11,355 nt of DNA from Bordetella parapertussis (GCA_945878355.1 CAMCTC010000138.1:1-11355), one strand, 5' to 3'; positions 1 through 7,317 are shown, counted from the stretch's first letter. Program-made: numbers and translations. The notes: a model not told the origin generated them from the sequence alone.

Positions 1-1502
1 CCGTAGTTGGCCACTTGCAGATCGAACACGGTGGCCACCAGCGCCTCACGGGCTTCACCAGCCTTGCCCAAGGTGATGCGCCGCACTGGCACCGTGCGCA
101 CCAGCACATCGGTCTGTTGGTTGCTGGGGAAGTTCTCGCTGACGATGCCACCGAAATACGGGAAACCAACCTTGGCGGTCTCGTTGCTGGGCTCGCTGCC
201 TTCCAGCACGGACAGTTGCAGCTTCACATCCCCGCCGTGGCGCGCCTCCTTGGCTTGCAGGTTCCACTGCCCCTCGTCGGCACGGCCGTCCGGGCCCCAA
301 CGAAAGCCGATCGCACCCTGAGGCACCACCACCTTGCCCGCCTCGTTGAAAGCCACGGTCTTCCAGTCCGGGTTGTTGGCCTGACCGAGCTTGCCGTTGA
401 AATCAGACGCCCGCAGGTAACGGTCGGGCACGGTGATGGTTTCACCGCTGGGCAGGACATGCTCTTTCAGCATCACCAGCATCGGCATGTCGGTGTAGCG
501 ACGAACGTAGTCGTCGAAATAGGCGCTGCGTTCGCCTTGGTCAGGAAAGTAGAAAGCTTTCAGGATCACATGGCCCATCGCCATCGCCACCGCGGCATCG
601 GTGCCTTGCTTGGGGTTCATCCAGATGTCGGCCAGCTTGGCGACTTCGGAGTAGTCCGGCGTGATCGCCACCGTCTTCGCGCCCTTGTAGCGCACCTCGG
701 TGAAGAAGTGCGCGTCTGGCGTTCGCGTCTGCGGCACGTTGGAGCCCCAGGCGATGATGAAGCTCGAGTTGAACCAGTCGGCCGACTCGGGCACGTCGGT
801 CTGCTCGCCCCAGATCTGCGGGCTGGCTGGCGGCAGGTCGCAATACCAGTCGTAAAAGCTCATGCAGACGCCGCCGATCAGGCTCAGGTAGCGGCTGCCT
901 GCGGCGTAGCTGACCATGGACATCGCGGGAATCGGTGAAAAGCCGATGATCCGGTCCGGCCCATGCTTCTTGATGGTGTAGACGTTGGCTGCGGCGACGA
1001 TCTCATTGACCTCGTCCCAGGTCGATCGCACGAAGCCGCCCAGGCCACGCACCTGCTGGTAGTCACACCGCTTGGCATCGTCCTCGACGATGCTGGCCCA
1101 GGCTGCGACAGGCTCGTTGGCCAGCCTGGCCTCGCGCCAGCTCTTGAGCAGGCGGCCACGCACCATCGGGTACTTGACACGGTTCGCGCTGTACAGGTAC
1201 CAGCTGTAGCTGGCGCCGCGTGCGCAGCCGCGGGGTTCGTGGTTCGGCATGTCCCAGCGGGTGCGCGGGTAATCAGTCTGCTGGGTCTCCCAGGTGACGA
1301 TGCCGCCCTTGACGTAGATTTTCCACGAACACGATCCGGTGCAGTTCACGCCGTGCGTGCTGCGAACGATCTTGTCGTGTGCCCAACGGTTTCGATAAGC
1401 GTCTTCCCAGGTTCTGTCTTCGCCAGTCGTGACGCCGTGCTCGCCCGAGAAAGGCTCGCGTGGGTTCGAAAAGTATTTCAGTCGGTCGAGAAAGTGGCTC
1501 AT
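1..1502 (-). CDS. narG: Respiratory nitrate reductase alpha subunit NarG (N-terminal 500 codons, cut by window edge)
   Basis: This is the catalytic molybdenum subunit of the membrane-bound NarGHI complex, which reduces nitrate to nitrite with quinol electrons at the cytoplasmic side of the membrane. I translated the minus strand from 1502 and it stays open to the edge. The protein begins MSHFLDRLKYFSNP and follows E. coli NarG closely. His50, Cys54, Cys58 and Cys93 (motifs STHGVNCTGSCSWK and EPRGCARGASYSW) are the FS0 iron-sulfur ligands. Asp222 in YDWYCDLPP matches the family's molybdenum ligand. WGSNVPQTRTPDAHF and the RYTDMPMLVM block are also present. The family is about 1,240 residues long, so roughly 60% lies outside the window. 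The ATG is supported by a GGAG seven bases upstream (1510-1513). It is the last gene in view of narK1-narK2-narG, with narHJI expected next. I saw no frameshift in the part present. Confidence 0.97.
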   Translation of the reverse strand, partial: MSHFLDRLKYFSNPREPFSGEHGVTTGEDRTWEDAYRNRWAHDKIVRSTHGVNCTGSCSWKIYVKGGIVTWETQQTDYPRTRWDMPNHEPRGCARGASYSWYLYSANRVKYPMVRGRLLKSWREARLANEPVAAWASIVEDDAKRCDYQQVRGLGGFVRSTWDEVNEIVAAANVYTIKKHGPDRIIGFSPIPAMSMVSYAAGSRYLSLIGGVCMSFYDWYCDLPPASPQIWGEQTDVPESADWFNSSFIIAWGSNVPQTRTPDAHFFTEVRYKGAKTVAITPDYSEVAKLADIWMNPKQGTDAAVAMAMGHVILKAFYFPDQGERSAYFDDYVRRYTDMPMLVMLKEHVLPSGETITVPDRYLRASDFNGKLGQANNPDWKTVAFNEAGKVVVPQGAIGFRWGPDGRADEGQWNLQAKEARHGGDVKLQLSVLEGSEPSNETAKVGFPYFGGIVSENFPSNQQTDVLVRTVPVRRITLGKAGEAREALVATVFDLQVANY

Positions 1503-1552
1503 GATGCGTCTCCGGAATTGCGGGGGAATTCATTGCTGCGGTCGTGGGTCAT
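1499..1552 (-). CDS. Possible 17-codon linker ORF between narK2 and narG
   Basis: A short reading frame encodes MTHDRSNEFPRNSGDAS. Its ATG overlaps the narK2 stop in an ATGA (1549-1552). Its TGA overlaps the narG start in a second ATGA (1499-1502). The narG Shine-Dalgarno lies inside it. There is no strong ribosome-binding site of its own beyond a purine run (GAAGAA) at the end of narK2. It could be a translated coupling peptide that passes ribosomes from narK2 to narG, or a chance frame in a 46-bp spacer. I do not recognise the peptide. Confidence 0.2.
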   Translation of the reverse strand: MTHDRSNEFPRNSGDAS

Positions 1553-3183
1553 GGATTCTTCACGTAGGCGTTGGCGCGCAGGTAGAACCACCAGTTGAGA
1601 ACCAGGCAGACGGCATAGAAAACGGCGAAGCCGTACATCGCATACTGCGGCGTGGCGGCCTTGATCTGCGCGCCTATCACCACCGGCGCGATGAACGCGC
1701 CGTAAGCGGCGACGGCCGAGGTCCAACCCAGTACCGGCCCGGCTTGCTGGCGGTCGAAGATCACGCCGATGGTGCGGAAGGTGCTGCCGTTGCCGATGCC
1801 GCTGGCGGTGAACAGCACGATGAACAAGCCCATGAACGGCAAGAAATACTGCTCGGGCGTGCCCGACTGGTAGGCCTGCATCATCACGTAACCCACCGCG
1901 GTAGAGGCAAGCACCATCGCCGCCGAGATCCACTGCGTGACGATAGAGCCGCCGACCTTGTCGGAGATCCAGCCGCCGACCGGCCGCACCGCAGCGCCGA
2001 TGAACGGGCCCATCCAGGCGTAGGTCAATGCCGACGGCGCGTTCGGATTCTTCAGGCTGTGGCTCATCACGCCGGCAGCGTCGGGCAGATGTTGGTAACC
2101 AAAAATAACGGTGATTGCCAGCGGCAACGCCATCGAGAAACCGATGAACGATCCGAAGGTCACGATGTACAAGGCCGTCAGCGACCAGGTGTGCTTGTCG
2201 CGGAAGATCAGGAACTGCTTGGCGACGTTTTCTTTCATCGCGCCGAACGCCGCCAGCCGCATCATCAGCAAGGCCGCCAGGATGTCGAGCGGAATCGCGA
2301 CCCACATGCTGATCAAGCCCAAGCCGGTCGGCTTGGGCAAGTAGAGGTAGAGCATGAAGATCGCCGGCACGAAAGCCAGCGTGTACAGGTAGGTGATCTT
2401 GGCAAATGCCACCAGCGGCGAACCGGTGTCGCCCGACACTGTCTTCAGGTTGTTCATGCCCCACCAGCACAGCGCGGCCAGCGGCACCAGCGACAGCACC
2501 CAGGCGAAGCCGGCGTTCTGGATCCAGGTGGGGGTGCCGGCAACGATCTTGCCGAAGATCCAGCCGCTATCTTTGATCAACGTCATCGGCTCGCCGCCGA
2601 ATGAACCGAAGAGCCCCACCGTCATCACCAGCGGGATCACGATCTGCATCGTCGTGACGCCGAAATTGCCCAGCCCGGCGTTCAAGCCCAGCGCCGTGCC
2701 CTGCAGCCGCTTCGGGAAGAAGGTGCTGATGTTCGACATCGACGACGCAAAGTTGCCGCCACCCACGCCTGACCACAGCGCCATCAACTGAAAGGCCCAG
2801 AGCGGCCAATCCTTGTGTTGCAGCGCCATGCCGGTGCCGATGGCCGGCGCCAACAGCATCGCGGTGGTCAGGAAGATGGTGTTGCGACCACCGGCCAGGC
2901 GGATCAGGAACGAGGCCGGGATGCGCATCGTCGCGCCCGAGATGCCGGCGATTGCGGTCAGCGTGAACAACTCGGCCTGGGTGAACGGGAAGCCCAGGTT
3001 GAGCATCTGCACCGTGATGATGCCCCACATGCCCCAGACCGCAAAGCCGCACAGCAGCGCGGGCACCGACAGCCACAGGTTGCGGTAGGCGACCTTCTTG
3101 CCGGTGGATTGCCAGAAGTCTTCATCCTCGGGCCGCCAGTCTGCAATGTCGGCAGCGCTGCGGGATCTTGTCGTGTCATTCAT
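1549..3183 (-). CDS. narK2: NarK2-type nitrate/nitrite transporter (MFS), with two apparent extra helices
   Basis: This is a major facilitator protein of the nitrate-nitrite porter family. NarK2-type members are usually described as nitrate/nitrite antiporters that import nitrate for NarG and remove nitrite. The first nitrate signature is GLNAGLGNFGVTT (about residues 166-178). The second is around GWTSAVAAYGAFIAP (486-500). Arg87 (ATMRIPA) and Arg400 (AAVRPVGGW) match the two substrate-binding arginines of this family. A hydrophilic N-terminus of about 35 residues precedes the first helix. At 544 residues it is longer than the roughly 460 of E. coli NarK. Residues about 263-283 and 287-311 look like two additional membrane helices between the usual sixth and seventh, giving about 14 in all. 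The ATG has GGAG seven bases upstream (3191-3194). It lies 23 bp after narK1, so the two are almost certainly co-transcribed. The split into NarK1 and NarK2 roles is inferred from order and similarity. Confidence 0.93.
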   Translation of the reverse strand: MNDTTRSRSAADIADWRPEDEDFWQSTGKKVAYRNLWLSVPALLCGFAVWGMWGIITVQMLNLGFPFTQAELFTLTAIAGISGATMRIPASFLIRLAGGRNTIFLTTAMLLAPAIGTGMALQHKDWPLWAFQLMALWSGVGGGNFASSMSNISTFFPKRLQGTALGLNAGLGNFGVTTMQIVIPLVMTVGLFGSFGGEPMTLIKDSGWIFGKIVAGTPTWIQNAGFAWVLSLVPLAALCWWGMNNLKTVSGDTGSPLVAFAKITYLYTLAFVPAIFMLYLYLPKPTGLGLISMWVAIPLDILAALLMMRLAAFGAMKENVAKQFLIFRDKHTWSLTALYIVTFGSFIGFSMALPLAITVIFGYQHLPDAAGVMSHSLKNPNAPSALTYAWMGPFIGAAVRPVGGWISDKVGGSIVTQWISAAMVLASTAVGYVMMQAYQSGTPEQYFLPFMGLFIVLFTASGIGNGSTFRTIGVIFDRQQAGPVLGWTSAVAAYGAFIAPVVIGAQIKAATPQYAMYGFAVFYAVCLVLNWWFYLRANAYVKNP

Positions 3184-3206
3184 TGGGCTTCTCCAGTGGT
3201 GCCAGC

Positions 3207-4517
3207 TCAGCGCAAAAAGGTCTTGGACACCGGCGAGCGCGGGCCTATCACCTCGGTGCGACGAACCTCGGTCCAGTACATCCAGATCAGCGAGACCCAG
3301 ACCACGCCGTACATCAACATGAACGCGCTAGAGCGGATACCGGTGAAGTCCATCAGCGCGCCGAACATGATCGGCAGCACGAAGCCGCCCAGACCGCCAG
3401 CCAGGCCGACGATGCCGCTGATCGTGCCGATGTTGTCGGGGAAGTCGTCAGCGATGTACTTGAAGACCGAGGCCTTGCCGAAGGCGAACGCAATGCCCAG
3501 CAAAAACATCAGCGCGGTGAACGCGTAGACGTTGAGCCCGACGTGAAAAGTCCTCGGTCCGTTGACGGTGAGCACCGTGAAGTCGGTCTGCGGATAGCTC
3601 AGCAAGAACAGGCAGACCCAGCTGACCCACATCACCCACCAGGTCACTGCATGCGCGCCGTACTTGTCGGACAGCCAACCCCCTACCGCGCGCAACACAC
3701 CACCGGGCAACGAGAAGCAGGCCGCCAGCAGTGCCGCACTGCGGATGTCGAGGCCGAACTCGCCGATGTAGTACTGCACCATCCACAAGCTCAAGCCGAC
3801 GTAGCCACCGAACACGATGCTGTAGTACTGGCAGTACTTGATGACCTTGGGATCTTTCAAGGCCTTGAGTTGGTCGGTGAAACGGGTCTGGCTTGACACC
3901 AGGTGGGCTGGGTCGCTGGCCGAGAACATCCAGAACAACAGCAAGGTGCCCAGCATCACCGCGGCATAGACCTGCGGCACCAGAGTCCATCCAAAGCCCA
4001 CCACCAGCGCAGGTGCGATGAACTTGTTGACCGCGGCACCCGAGTTGCCGGCACCGTACACCCCCATCGCAAAGCCCTGTCGGCCTTTGGGAAACCAGCG
4101 CGCGACATACGGTGTGCCGACCGAGAACGAGCCGCCCGCCAAGCCGACGAACAGGCCGATAACCAGGAAGTGCCAGTAAGCGGTGGCGTAACTCATCAGC
4201 CATATCGCCGGCACCGTGGCCGCCATCAGCAGGCTCATCACGATGCGGCCACCGTACTTGTCGGTCCAGATGCCCAGCGGAACACGGATCAACGAGCCGG
4301 TGAGCACCGGCGTGGCCGTCAGCAGGCCGAACTCGGTGGCATTCAAGCCTAGCGTCTTCTTGATCGGAATGCCGATCACGCCAAACATCATCCAGACCAT
4401 GAAACAGACGGTGAAAGCCAGCGTGCTGACCAGCAGCACCGCCAGCGCCTGGCTCTTCTTGCTCATGGCAATGTCCGCAAGTGATTCATGCGGCCACTTT
4501 AGGAATTGGCGATGCAC
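3207..4517 (-). CDS. narK1: NarK1-type nitrate transporter (MFS)
   Basis: A 12-helix nitrate-nitrite porter of the NarK1 type. These are generally considered proton-coupled nitrate importers that start nitrate respiration before nitrite accumulates. Signature one is GVYGAGNSGAAVNKF (about residues 152-166) and signature two is GIVGLAGGLGGF near the C-terminus. Arg78 (SLIRVPLG) and the arginine in GGVLRAVGGW fit the two substrate arginines. Motif A-like loops IWTDKYGGR and WLSDKYG follow. Two starts are possible. The GTG at 4517 has AAGGA seven bases upstream and gives 436 residues. The ATG at 4466 (MSKKSQ) gives 419 residues and begins just before the first helix, but it has no good Shine-Dalgarno. 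I chose GTG on the ribosome-binding site. It is the first gene after the 167-bp control region and leads into narK2 and narG. Confidence 0.93.
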   Translation of the reverse strand: MHRQFLKWPHESLADIAMSKKSQALAVLLVSTLAFTVCFMVWMMFGVIGIPIKKTLGLNATEFGLLTATPVLTGSLIRVPLGIWTDKYGGRIVMSLLMAATVPAIWLMSYATAYWHFLVIGLFVGLAGGSFSVGTPYVARWFPKGRQGFAMGVYGAGNSGAAVNKFIAPALVVGFGWTLVPQVYAAVMLGTLLLFWMFSASDPAHLVSSQTRFTDQLKALKDPKVIKYCQYYSIVFGGYVGLSLWMVQYYIGEFGLDIRSAALLAACFSLPGGVLRAVGGWLSDKYGAHAVTWWVMWVSWVCLFLLSYPQTDFTVLTVNGPRTFHVGLNVYAFTALMFLLGIAFAFGKASVFKYIADDFPDNIGTISGIVGLAGGLGGFVLPIMFGALMDFTGIRSSAFMLMYGVVWVSLIWMYWTEVRRTEVIGPRSPVSKTFLR

Positions 4518-4524
4518 GGCGCCA

Positions 4525-4529
4525 TCCTT
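4525..4529 (-). promoter_or_regulatory. Shine-Dalgarno supporting the GTG start of narK1
   Basis: The minus strand reads AAGGA, then seven bases, then GTG at 4517. This is the best ribosome-binding site near the 5' end of narK1 and the reason for preferring GTG over the ATG at 4466. If the true start is the ATG, this site would be unused. Confidence 0.5.
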
Positions 4530-4566
4530 CAGACGGCTTGCAGCGCGGCAGCAGAAGGATGATGCT

Positions 4567-4582
4567 GAGGCGGACCCGCCTC
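4567..4582. repeat. Perfect 7-bp inverted repeat between narL and narK1
   Basis: GAGGCGGACCCGCCTC is a perfect 7-bp stem with a 2-base centre. A looser AGGA/TCCT pair lies outside it. No T-run follows on the minus strand, so it is a poor intrinsic terminator. If the FNR-like box at 4621-4634 activates from the usual -41.5 position, transcription would start near 4586. This hairpin would then sit within the first 20 bases of the narK1 mRNA. It could stabilise the 5' end, be an operator, or have no function. Confidence 0.45.
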
Positions 4583-4596
4583 GTCCTGAAGAACTA

Positions 4597-4615
4597 GGCC
4601 GGCTTCAAACCGGCC
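4597..4615 (-). terminator. Inverted repeat with weak T-rich tail, possible narL terminator or narK1 operator
   Basis: The 19-base element GGCCGGCTTCAAACCGGCC is symmetric except at one pair and the centre. On the minus strand it is followed by TAGTTCTT, a modest T-rich tract, about 70 bp after the narL stop. It could therefore end the narXL transcript. Alternatively, it lies exactly between the FNR-like box and the expected narK1 start point, where a protein-binding operator would be plausible. The tail is weak for an intrinsic terminator. Confidence 0.35.
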
Positions 4616-4620
4616 AGCAC

Positions 4621-4634
4621 TTGCGTTGCATCAA
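4621..4634 (-). promoter_or_regulatory. Candidate FNR/Anr/Dnr-type box upstream of narK1
   Basis: The minus strand reads TTGATGCAACGCAA. Compared with the consensus TTGAT-N4-ATCAA, the first half is perfect and the second keeps CAA with two mismatches. It lies 104 bp upstream of the GTG start of narK1. Oxygen- or nitric-oxide-responsive CRP/FNR-family activators commonly control nar operons. A start point near 4586 would put the box at the class II position, but the -10 sequence expected there is poor. The role is inferred. Confidence 0.5.
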
Positions 4635-4684
4635 GCGCTTGTCCATCGCCATCCCGGCGAATTCTTCGCCCACGGGCTAGCGGA

Positions 4685-5368
4685 TCAACCGAGTCCGTTC
4701 TCGACCGCGATCACCGCGGCGTGCACACGGGAGCTCACGTCGAGCTTGCGCAGGATGTGCTGAACATGGATCTTCACTGTCGTCTCGGCGATGCCCAGCG
4801 AGCGCGCAATCTCCTTGTTGGCCTGGCCTTGCGCGATGCCACGCAGGATGTCGGACTCGCGCGGAGACAAGGACGCCAGCCCAACCGGCGCTGCGACAGG
4901 TTTGACAGCCAGGTCGGGCCCATTCACAGCCGCCTGGCGGAAAGCGGCCACCAGCTTGCCGGTCATCTCCTCGGCCACCACGCTCTCGCCGCGCATCGCG
5001 CGCCGGATCGCCGCCGACAGCGCGTCGCCTTCGATCGTCTTGAGCAGGTAGCCGCAGGCGCCGCCGCGCAGCGCTGCCGCGAGGTCTTGCTCGTCCTCGC
5101 TGACGGTCAGCATCAGGATCCTGGCCTGCGGTGCGGCCTCGATCAATGCGGGCAGCGCGTCCACGCCATTGACGCCTGGCAAGTGGTTGTCGAGCAGGAT
5201 CAGGTCGGGCTGCAATCCCTGGGCACGGCGCTGCGCTTCGCTGGCGTCGCCGGCATCGCCGACGATCTCGAACTGTGGGTCGCGCTGCAGCAGCGCGGTC
5301 AGCCCGCGGCGGAACAGCGTGTGGTCATCGACCACCAGAATACGGATTCGAGGCAAGGTGTCAGGCAT
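4685..5368 (-). CDS. narL: Nitrate/nitrite response regulator NarL
   Basis: A 227-residue two-component response regulator of the NarL/FixJ class, the expected partner of NarX. The receiver domain (about 7-125) has the acidic pair Asp14-Asp15, the phospho-acceptor Asp60 in LLDNHLPG, Thr88, and Lys110 in YLLKT. A linker rich in alanine and proline (about 145-163) leads to a LuxR-type helix-turn-helix (about 164-227). SLSPRESDILRGIAQG and NKEIARSLGIAETTVK resemble E. coli NarL strongly. In the recognition helix TVKIHVQHIL, the first DNA-contact lysine is kept (Lys199). Ile200 replaces the valine and Gln203 replaces the second lysine of E. coli NarL. The gene starts one base after the narX stop (TGA-G-ATG), so translation is probably coupled. 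It should regulate the downstream nar genes when phosphorylated. Another NarL-family regulator is possible, but the context makes NarL very likely. Confidence 0.93.
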   Translation of the reverse strand: MPDTLPRIRILVVDDHTLFRRGLTALLQRDPQFEIVGDAGDASEAQRRAQGLQPDLILLDNHLPGVNGVDALPALIEAAPQARILMLTVSEDEQDLAAALRGGACGYLLKTIEGDALSAAIRRAMRGESVVAEEMTGKLVAAFRQAAVNGPDLAVKPVAAPVGLASLSPRESDILRGIAQGQANKEIARSLGIAETTVKIHVQHILRKLDVSSRVHAAVIAVENGLG

Positions 5369-5369
5369 C

Positions 5370-7280
5370 TCAAGCGGCCAGCGCTTGTGCGGCTTGTGCG
5401 GCTTGTGCGGCTTGGGTCCGCGGCAGCGTCAGCACGACCGTGGTCCCGCGTCCAGGCTTGGACATCAACTCGAGCTGCGCGCCCAGACGCTCAGCACGCT
5501 CGGCCATGATGCGCAGTCCGACATGGGTTTCGTCCAGCGATTGACCCGCGCCGTCAAATCCCAGTCCGTCGTCACGCACCTCGAAGCGCCACTGCGGCTG
5601 CTGCGTCACGTCGAGCCAGACCTGGCCTGCCCTCGCATGCTTGCGGACGTTGGACAAGGCTTCCTGAACAATGTGCAGCACCTGGATCTGGGTGTCAGGT
5701 GCCAGCGGCAAACCCTGACCTTGCATCTTCAACGTGGCTTTGAGACCGGTCTGGTGCTCGAACTTGCGCAGCGTCGTCAGCAGCGCAGGCTCGATGTCCT
5801 CGGCATTCGCACGGGTTCTGAAATGCATCAACAACTCGCGCACGTCGCCATAGCTCTCGCGCACCCCGACATCGATCTCACCCAGCACATGGTCGACCTG
5901 CTGCGGGTCGCCGCTGGCGATCGCGTCGCGCATCAACTGGACCTGGATCTTCAGAAAAGCCAGCGATTGGGCGATAGAGTCGTGCAGTTCACGAGCCAGG
6001 AAGCTGCGCTCCTGCGACACCGCGGCTTCCATGTCTAGCGCGTTGAGCCGCAGGTTTTCCATCGCCCCCGCGAGCTGCACGGTCAGCGCTTCGAGCAGCG
6101 CACGCTCGGCATCCGAGATATCGATCTGGGCGTGGAAGAACAGGTCGACCTCGCCCATCAAGCGCTCGTGCAAGCGGATCGGCACCGACACCACGGTCTC
6201 GAAACCAGCCTGGGCGCAGTGGCCCATTCGGGCAGGCTGCATCGTGCGGATCGGGATCACGCGCGCACCGGGCGCCACCTGTGGAGAGCCGCAGTGGCAA
6301 TCGCCCGCCATCAGGCAATGCTCGGCATCGGTCATCGACGACGGCAAACCGTGCGAGGCCAGCATCAGGTAGCGCTGGTTGCTCTCGTCGGACCAGCGCA
6401 GCGCCACACCGTCGGCATGCGCGATGCGCGCGACGCTTTCGGTGAAACCCTGGGCCAGCGATTCCAGAGTGGTGGCACGGGTCACGAGTTTGGTCACCTC
6501 GTACAGGCTCTCCAGGCGTTCGTGCTTTTCCTCCAGCAGCGCGGTTTTCTCTTGCACCCGGGCCTCGAGGCTTCGGTACATCGCTTGCAACTGCTCGGCC
6601 ATGCTGTTGAAGCCGCTGGCCAAGGTACCGAACTCATCGGTCGTGCGGCTGTCGACCCGCGCGCCCAGGTCTCCGGATTGGATGCGGCCGATCGCTTGCT
6701 TGAGCAAACCCACGGGCTCGAGCACGAACAAGTAACCGGTGTAGACCAGCAGCGCCGCACCCACCAGGGCCCAGCCCATCATCGCCACTTGCAACAAATG
6801 CATCAGCGAGGTCAAGCGCGTCAAGCAGGCCTCGATGCCGACCACGAAGCCGTCGATGTTCGACGCAAAGCGCGCCGCGTCCTCGCCCAGGCTGGCAGCC
6901 ATGGCCGGCGGCGTCGCCTCGGCAAAGCGGGTGCGAAAAATCGCCCATTCGCGCTCGACCGCCGCAAAGCGCTGCGCCACCGCATCGTCCTGCGGCACGA
7001 ACAGCGGCCGATCGCGATCGCCCTGGCGCAGCAACTGCAAGCTGCTCTCGAATTCGGCCACTTGCCGAGGCACCGCCTGGGTCTGGCCCGTGCCCACCGA
7101 CAACACCAGTCGATAAGCCTGCATGCGCATGCGCCCGGCTTCGTTGACTGCCGCGGCGCCACCCTCGAGCTGCCAAGACATCCACAGCAAGGCAGCGATA
7201 CAAGCCATTGCCAGCAACAGAAAAGGCGTGGTGACCAAGGCCAGCTTGTTGCCGAGGGTCCAATGCCAGTGGCGGTTCAT
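5370..7280 (-). CDS. narX: Nitrate/nitrite sensor histidine kinase NarX
   Basis: A 636-residue membrane sensor kinase that detects nitrate or nitrite in the periplasm and phosphorylates NarL. The first membrane helix is about 12-34. It is followed by the nitrate-binding P-box NEAGRMRMQAYRL (46-58), whose Arg52 aligns with the nitrate-contacting arginine of E. coli NarX. The periplasmic domain runs to about 162 and the second helix to about 188. A HAMP domain and coiled coil follow (about 188-260). A GAF-like central domain (about 260-415) carries Cys322, Cys328, Cys330 and Cys355, resembling the cysteine cluster of NarX sensors. The HisKA_3 H-box is ARELHDSIAQSL with His433. The ATPase domain has the N-box EALSNVRKHA (540-549) and DDGLGFD (570-576). 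The C-terminus ends in an Ala-Gln repeat encoded by a 9-bp tandem repeat. The ATG has no recognisable Shine-Dalgarno. It is the first gene of the minus-strand cluster. Confidence 0.95.
   Translation of the reverse strand: MNRHWHWTLGNKLALVTTPFLLLAMACIAALLWMSWQLEGGAAAVNEAGRMRMQAYRLVLSVGTGQTQAVPRQVAEFESSLQLLRQGDRDRPLFVPQDDAVAQRFAAVEREWAIFRTRFAEATPPAMAASLGEDAARFASNIDGFVVGIEACLTRLTSLMHLLQVAMMGWALVGAALLVYTGYLFVLEPVGLLKQAIGRIQSGDLGARVDSRTTDEFGTLASGFNSMAEQLQAMYRSLEARVQEKTALLEEKHERLESLYEVTKLVTRATTLESLAQGFTESVARIAHADGVALRWSDESNQRYLMLASHGLPSSMTDAEHCLMAGDCHCGSPQVAPGARVIPIRTMQPARMGHCAQAGFETVVSVPIRLHERLMGEVDLFFHAQIDISDAERALLEALTVQLAGAMENLRLNALDMEAAVSQERSFLARELHDSIAQSLAFLKIQVQLMRDAIASGDPQQVDHVLGEIDVGVRESYGDVRELLMHFRTRANAEDIEPALLTTLRKFEHQTGLKATLKMQGQGLPLAPDTQIQVLHIVQEALSNVRKHARAGQVWLDVTQQPQWRFEVRDDGLGFDGAGQSLDETHVGLRIMAERAERLGAQLELMSKPGRGTTVVLTLPRTQAAQAAQAAQALAA
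5383..5414. repeat. 9-bp tandem repeat at the 3' end of narX
   Basis: The unit GCTTGTGCG occurs three times in a row, plus a partial fourth copy. It encodes the AQA repeats at the extreme C-terminus of NarX. Because the unit is a multiple of three, gain or loss of copies would lengthen or shorten the tail without breaking the frame or the spacing to narL. Confidence 0.85.
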
Positions 7281-7287
7281 GGCGCTA

Positions 7288-7317
7288 ATTTAACCGCACG
7301 GATCGGCGGCCAGTCAT
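7288..7317 (-). promoter_or_regulatory. Weak candidate promoter for narX
   Basis: On the minus strand ATGACT (7312-7317) and TTAAAT (7288-7293), 18 bases apart, match the sigma-70 -35 and -10 boxes at four of six positions each. A start point about seven bases downstream would fall at or next to the narX ATG at 7280, which suggests a leaderless or nearly leaderless mRNA. This is the only AT-rich stretch in the gap, but the match is modest. Confidence 0.25.

Noticed and set aside
15..938. Long plus-strand frame of 307 codons opposite narG
   Set aside because: It lies antisense to a clear NarG coding sequence, and its protein is rich in His, Arg and Gly with no recognisable domain. This is typical of shadow frames in high-GC DNA.
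1499..2470. Minus-strand frame of 323 codons ending at the narG start
   Set aside because: Most of it is an out-of-frame shadow of narK2. Only its last 17 codons, lying in the spacer, were kept as a possible small ORF.
1429..2604. Plus-strand frame of 391 codons opposite narG/narK2
   Set aside because: Antisense shadow of the NarK2 gene, with low-complexity His/Arg/Asp-rich translation and no domain.
4675..4690. Second FNR-type box at the narL stop (TTGATCCGC)
   Set aside because: Only one half-site matches; the other half has no resemblance to ATCAA.
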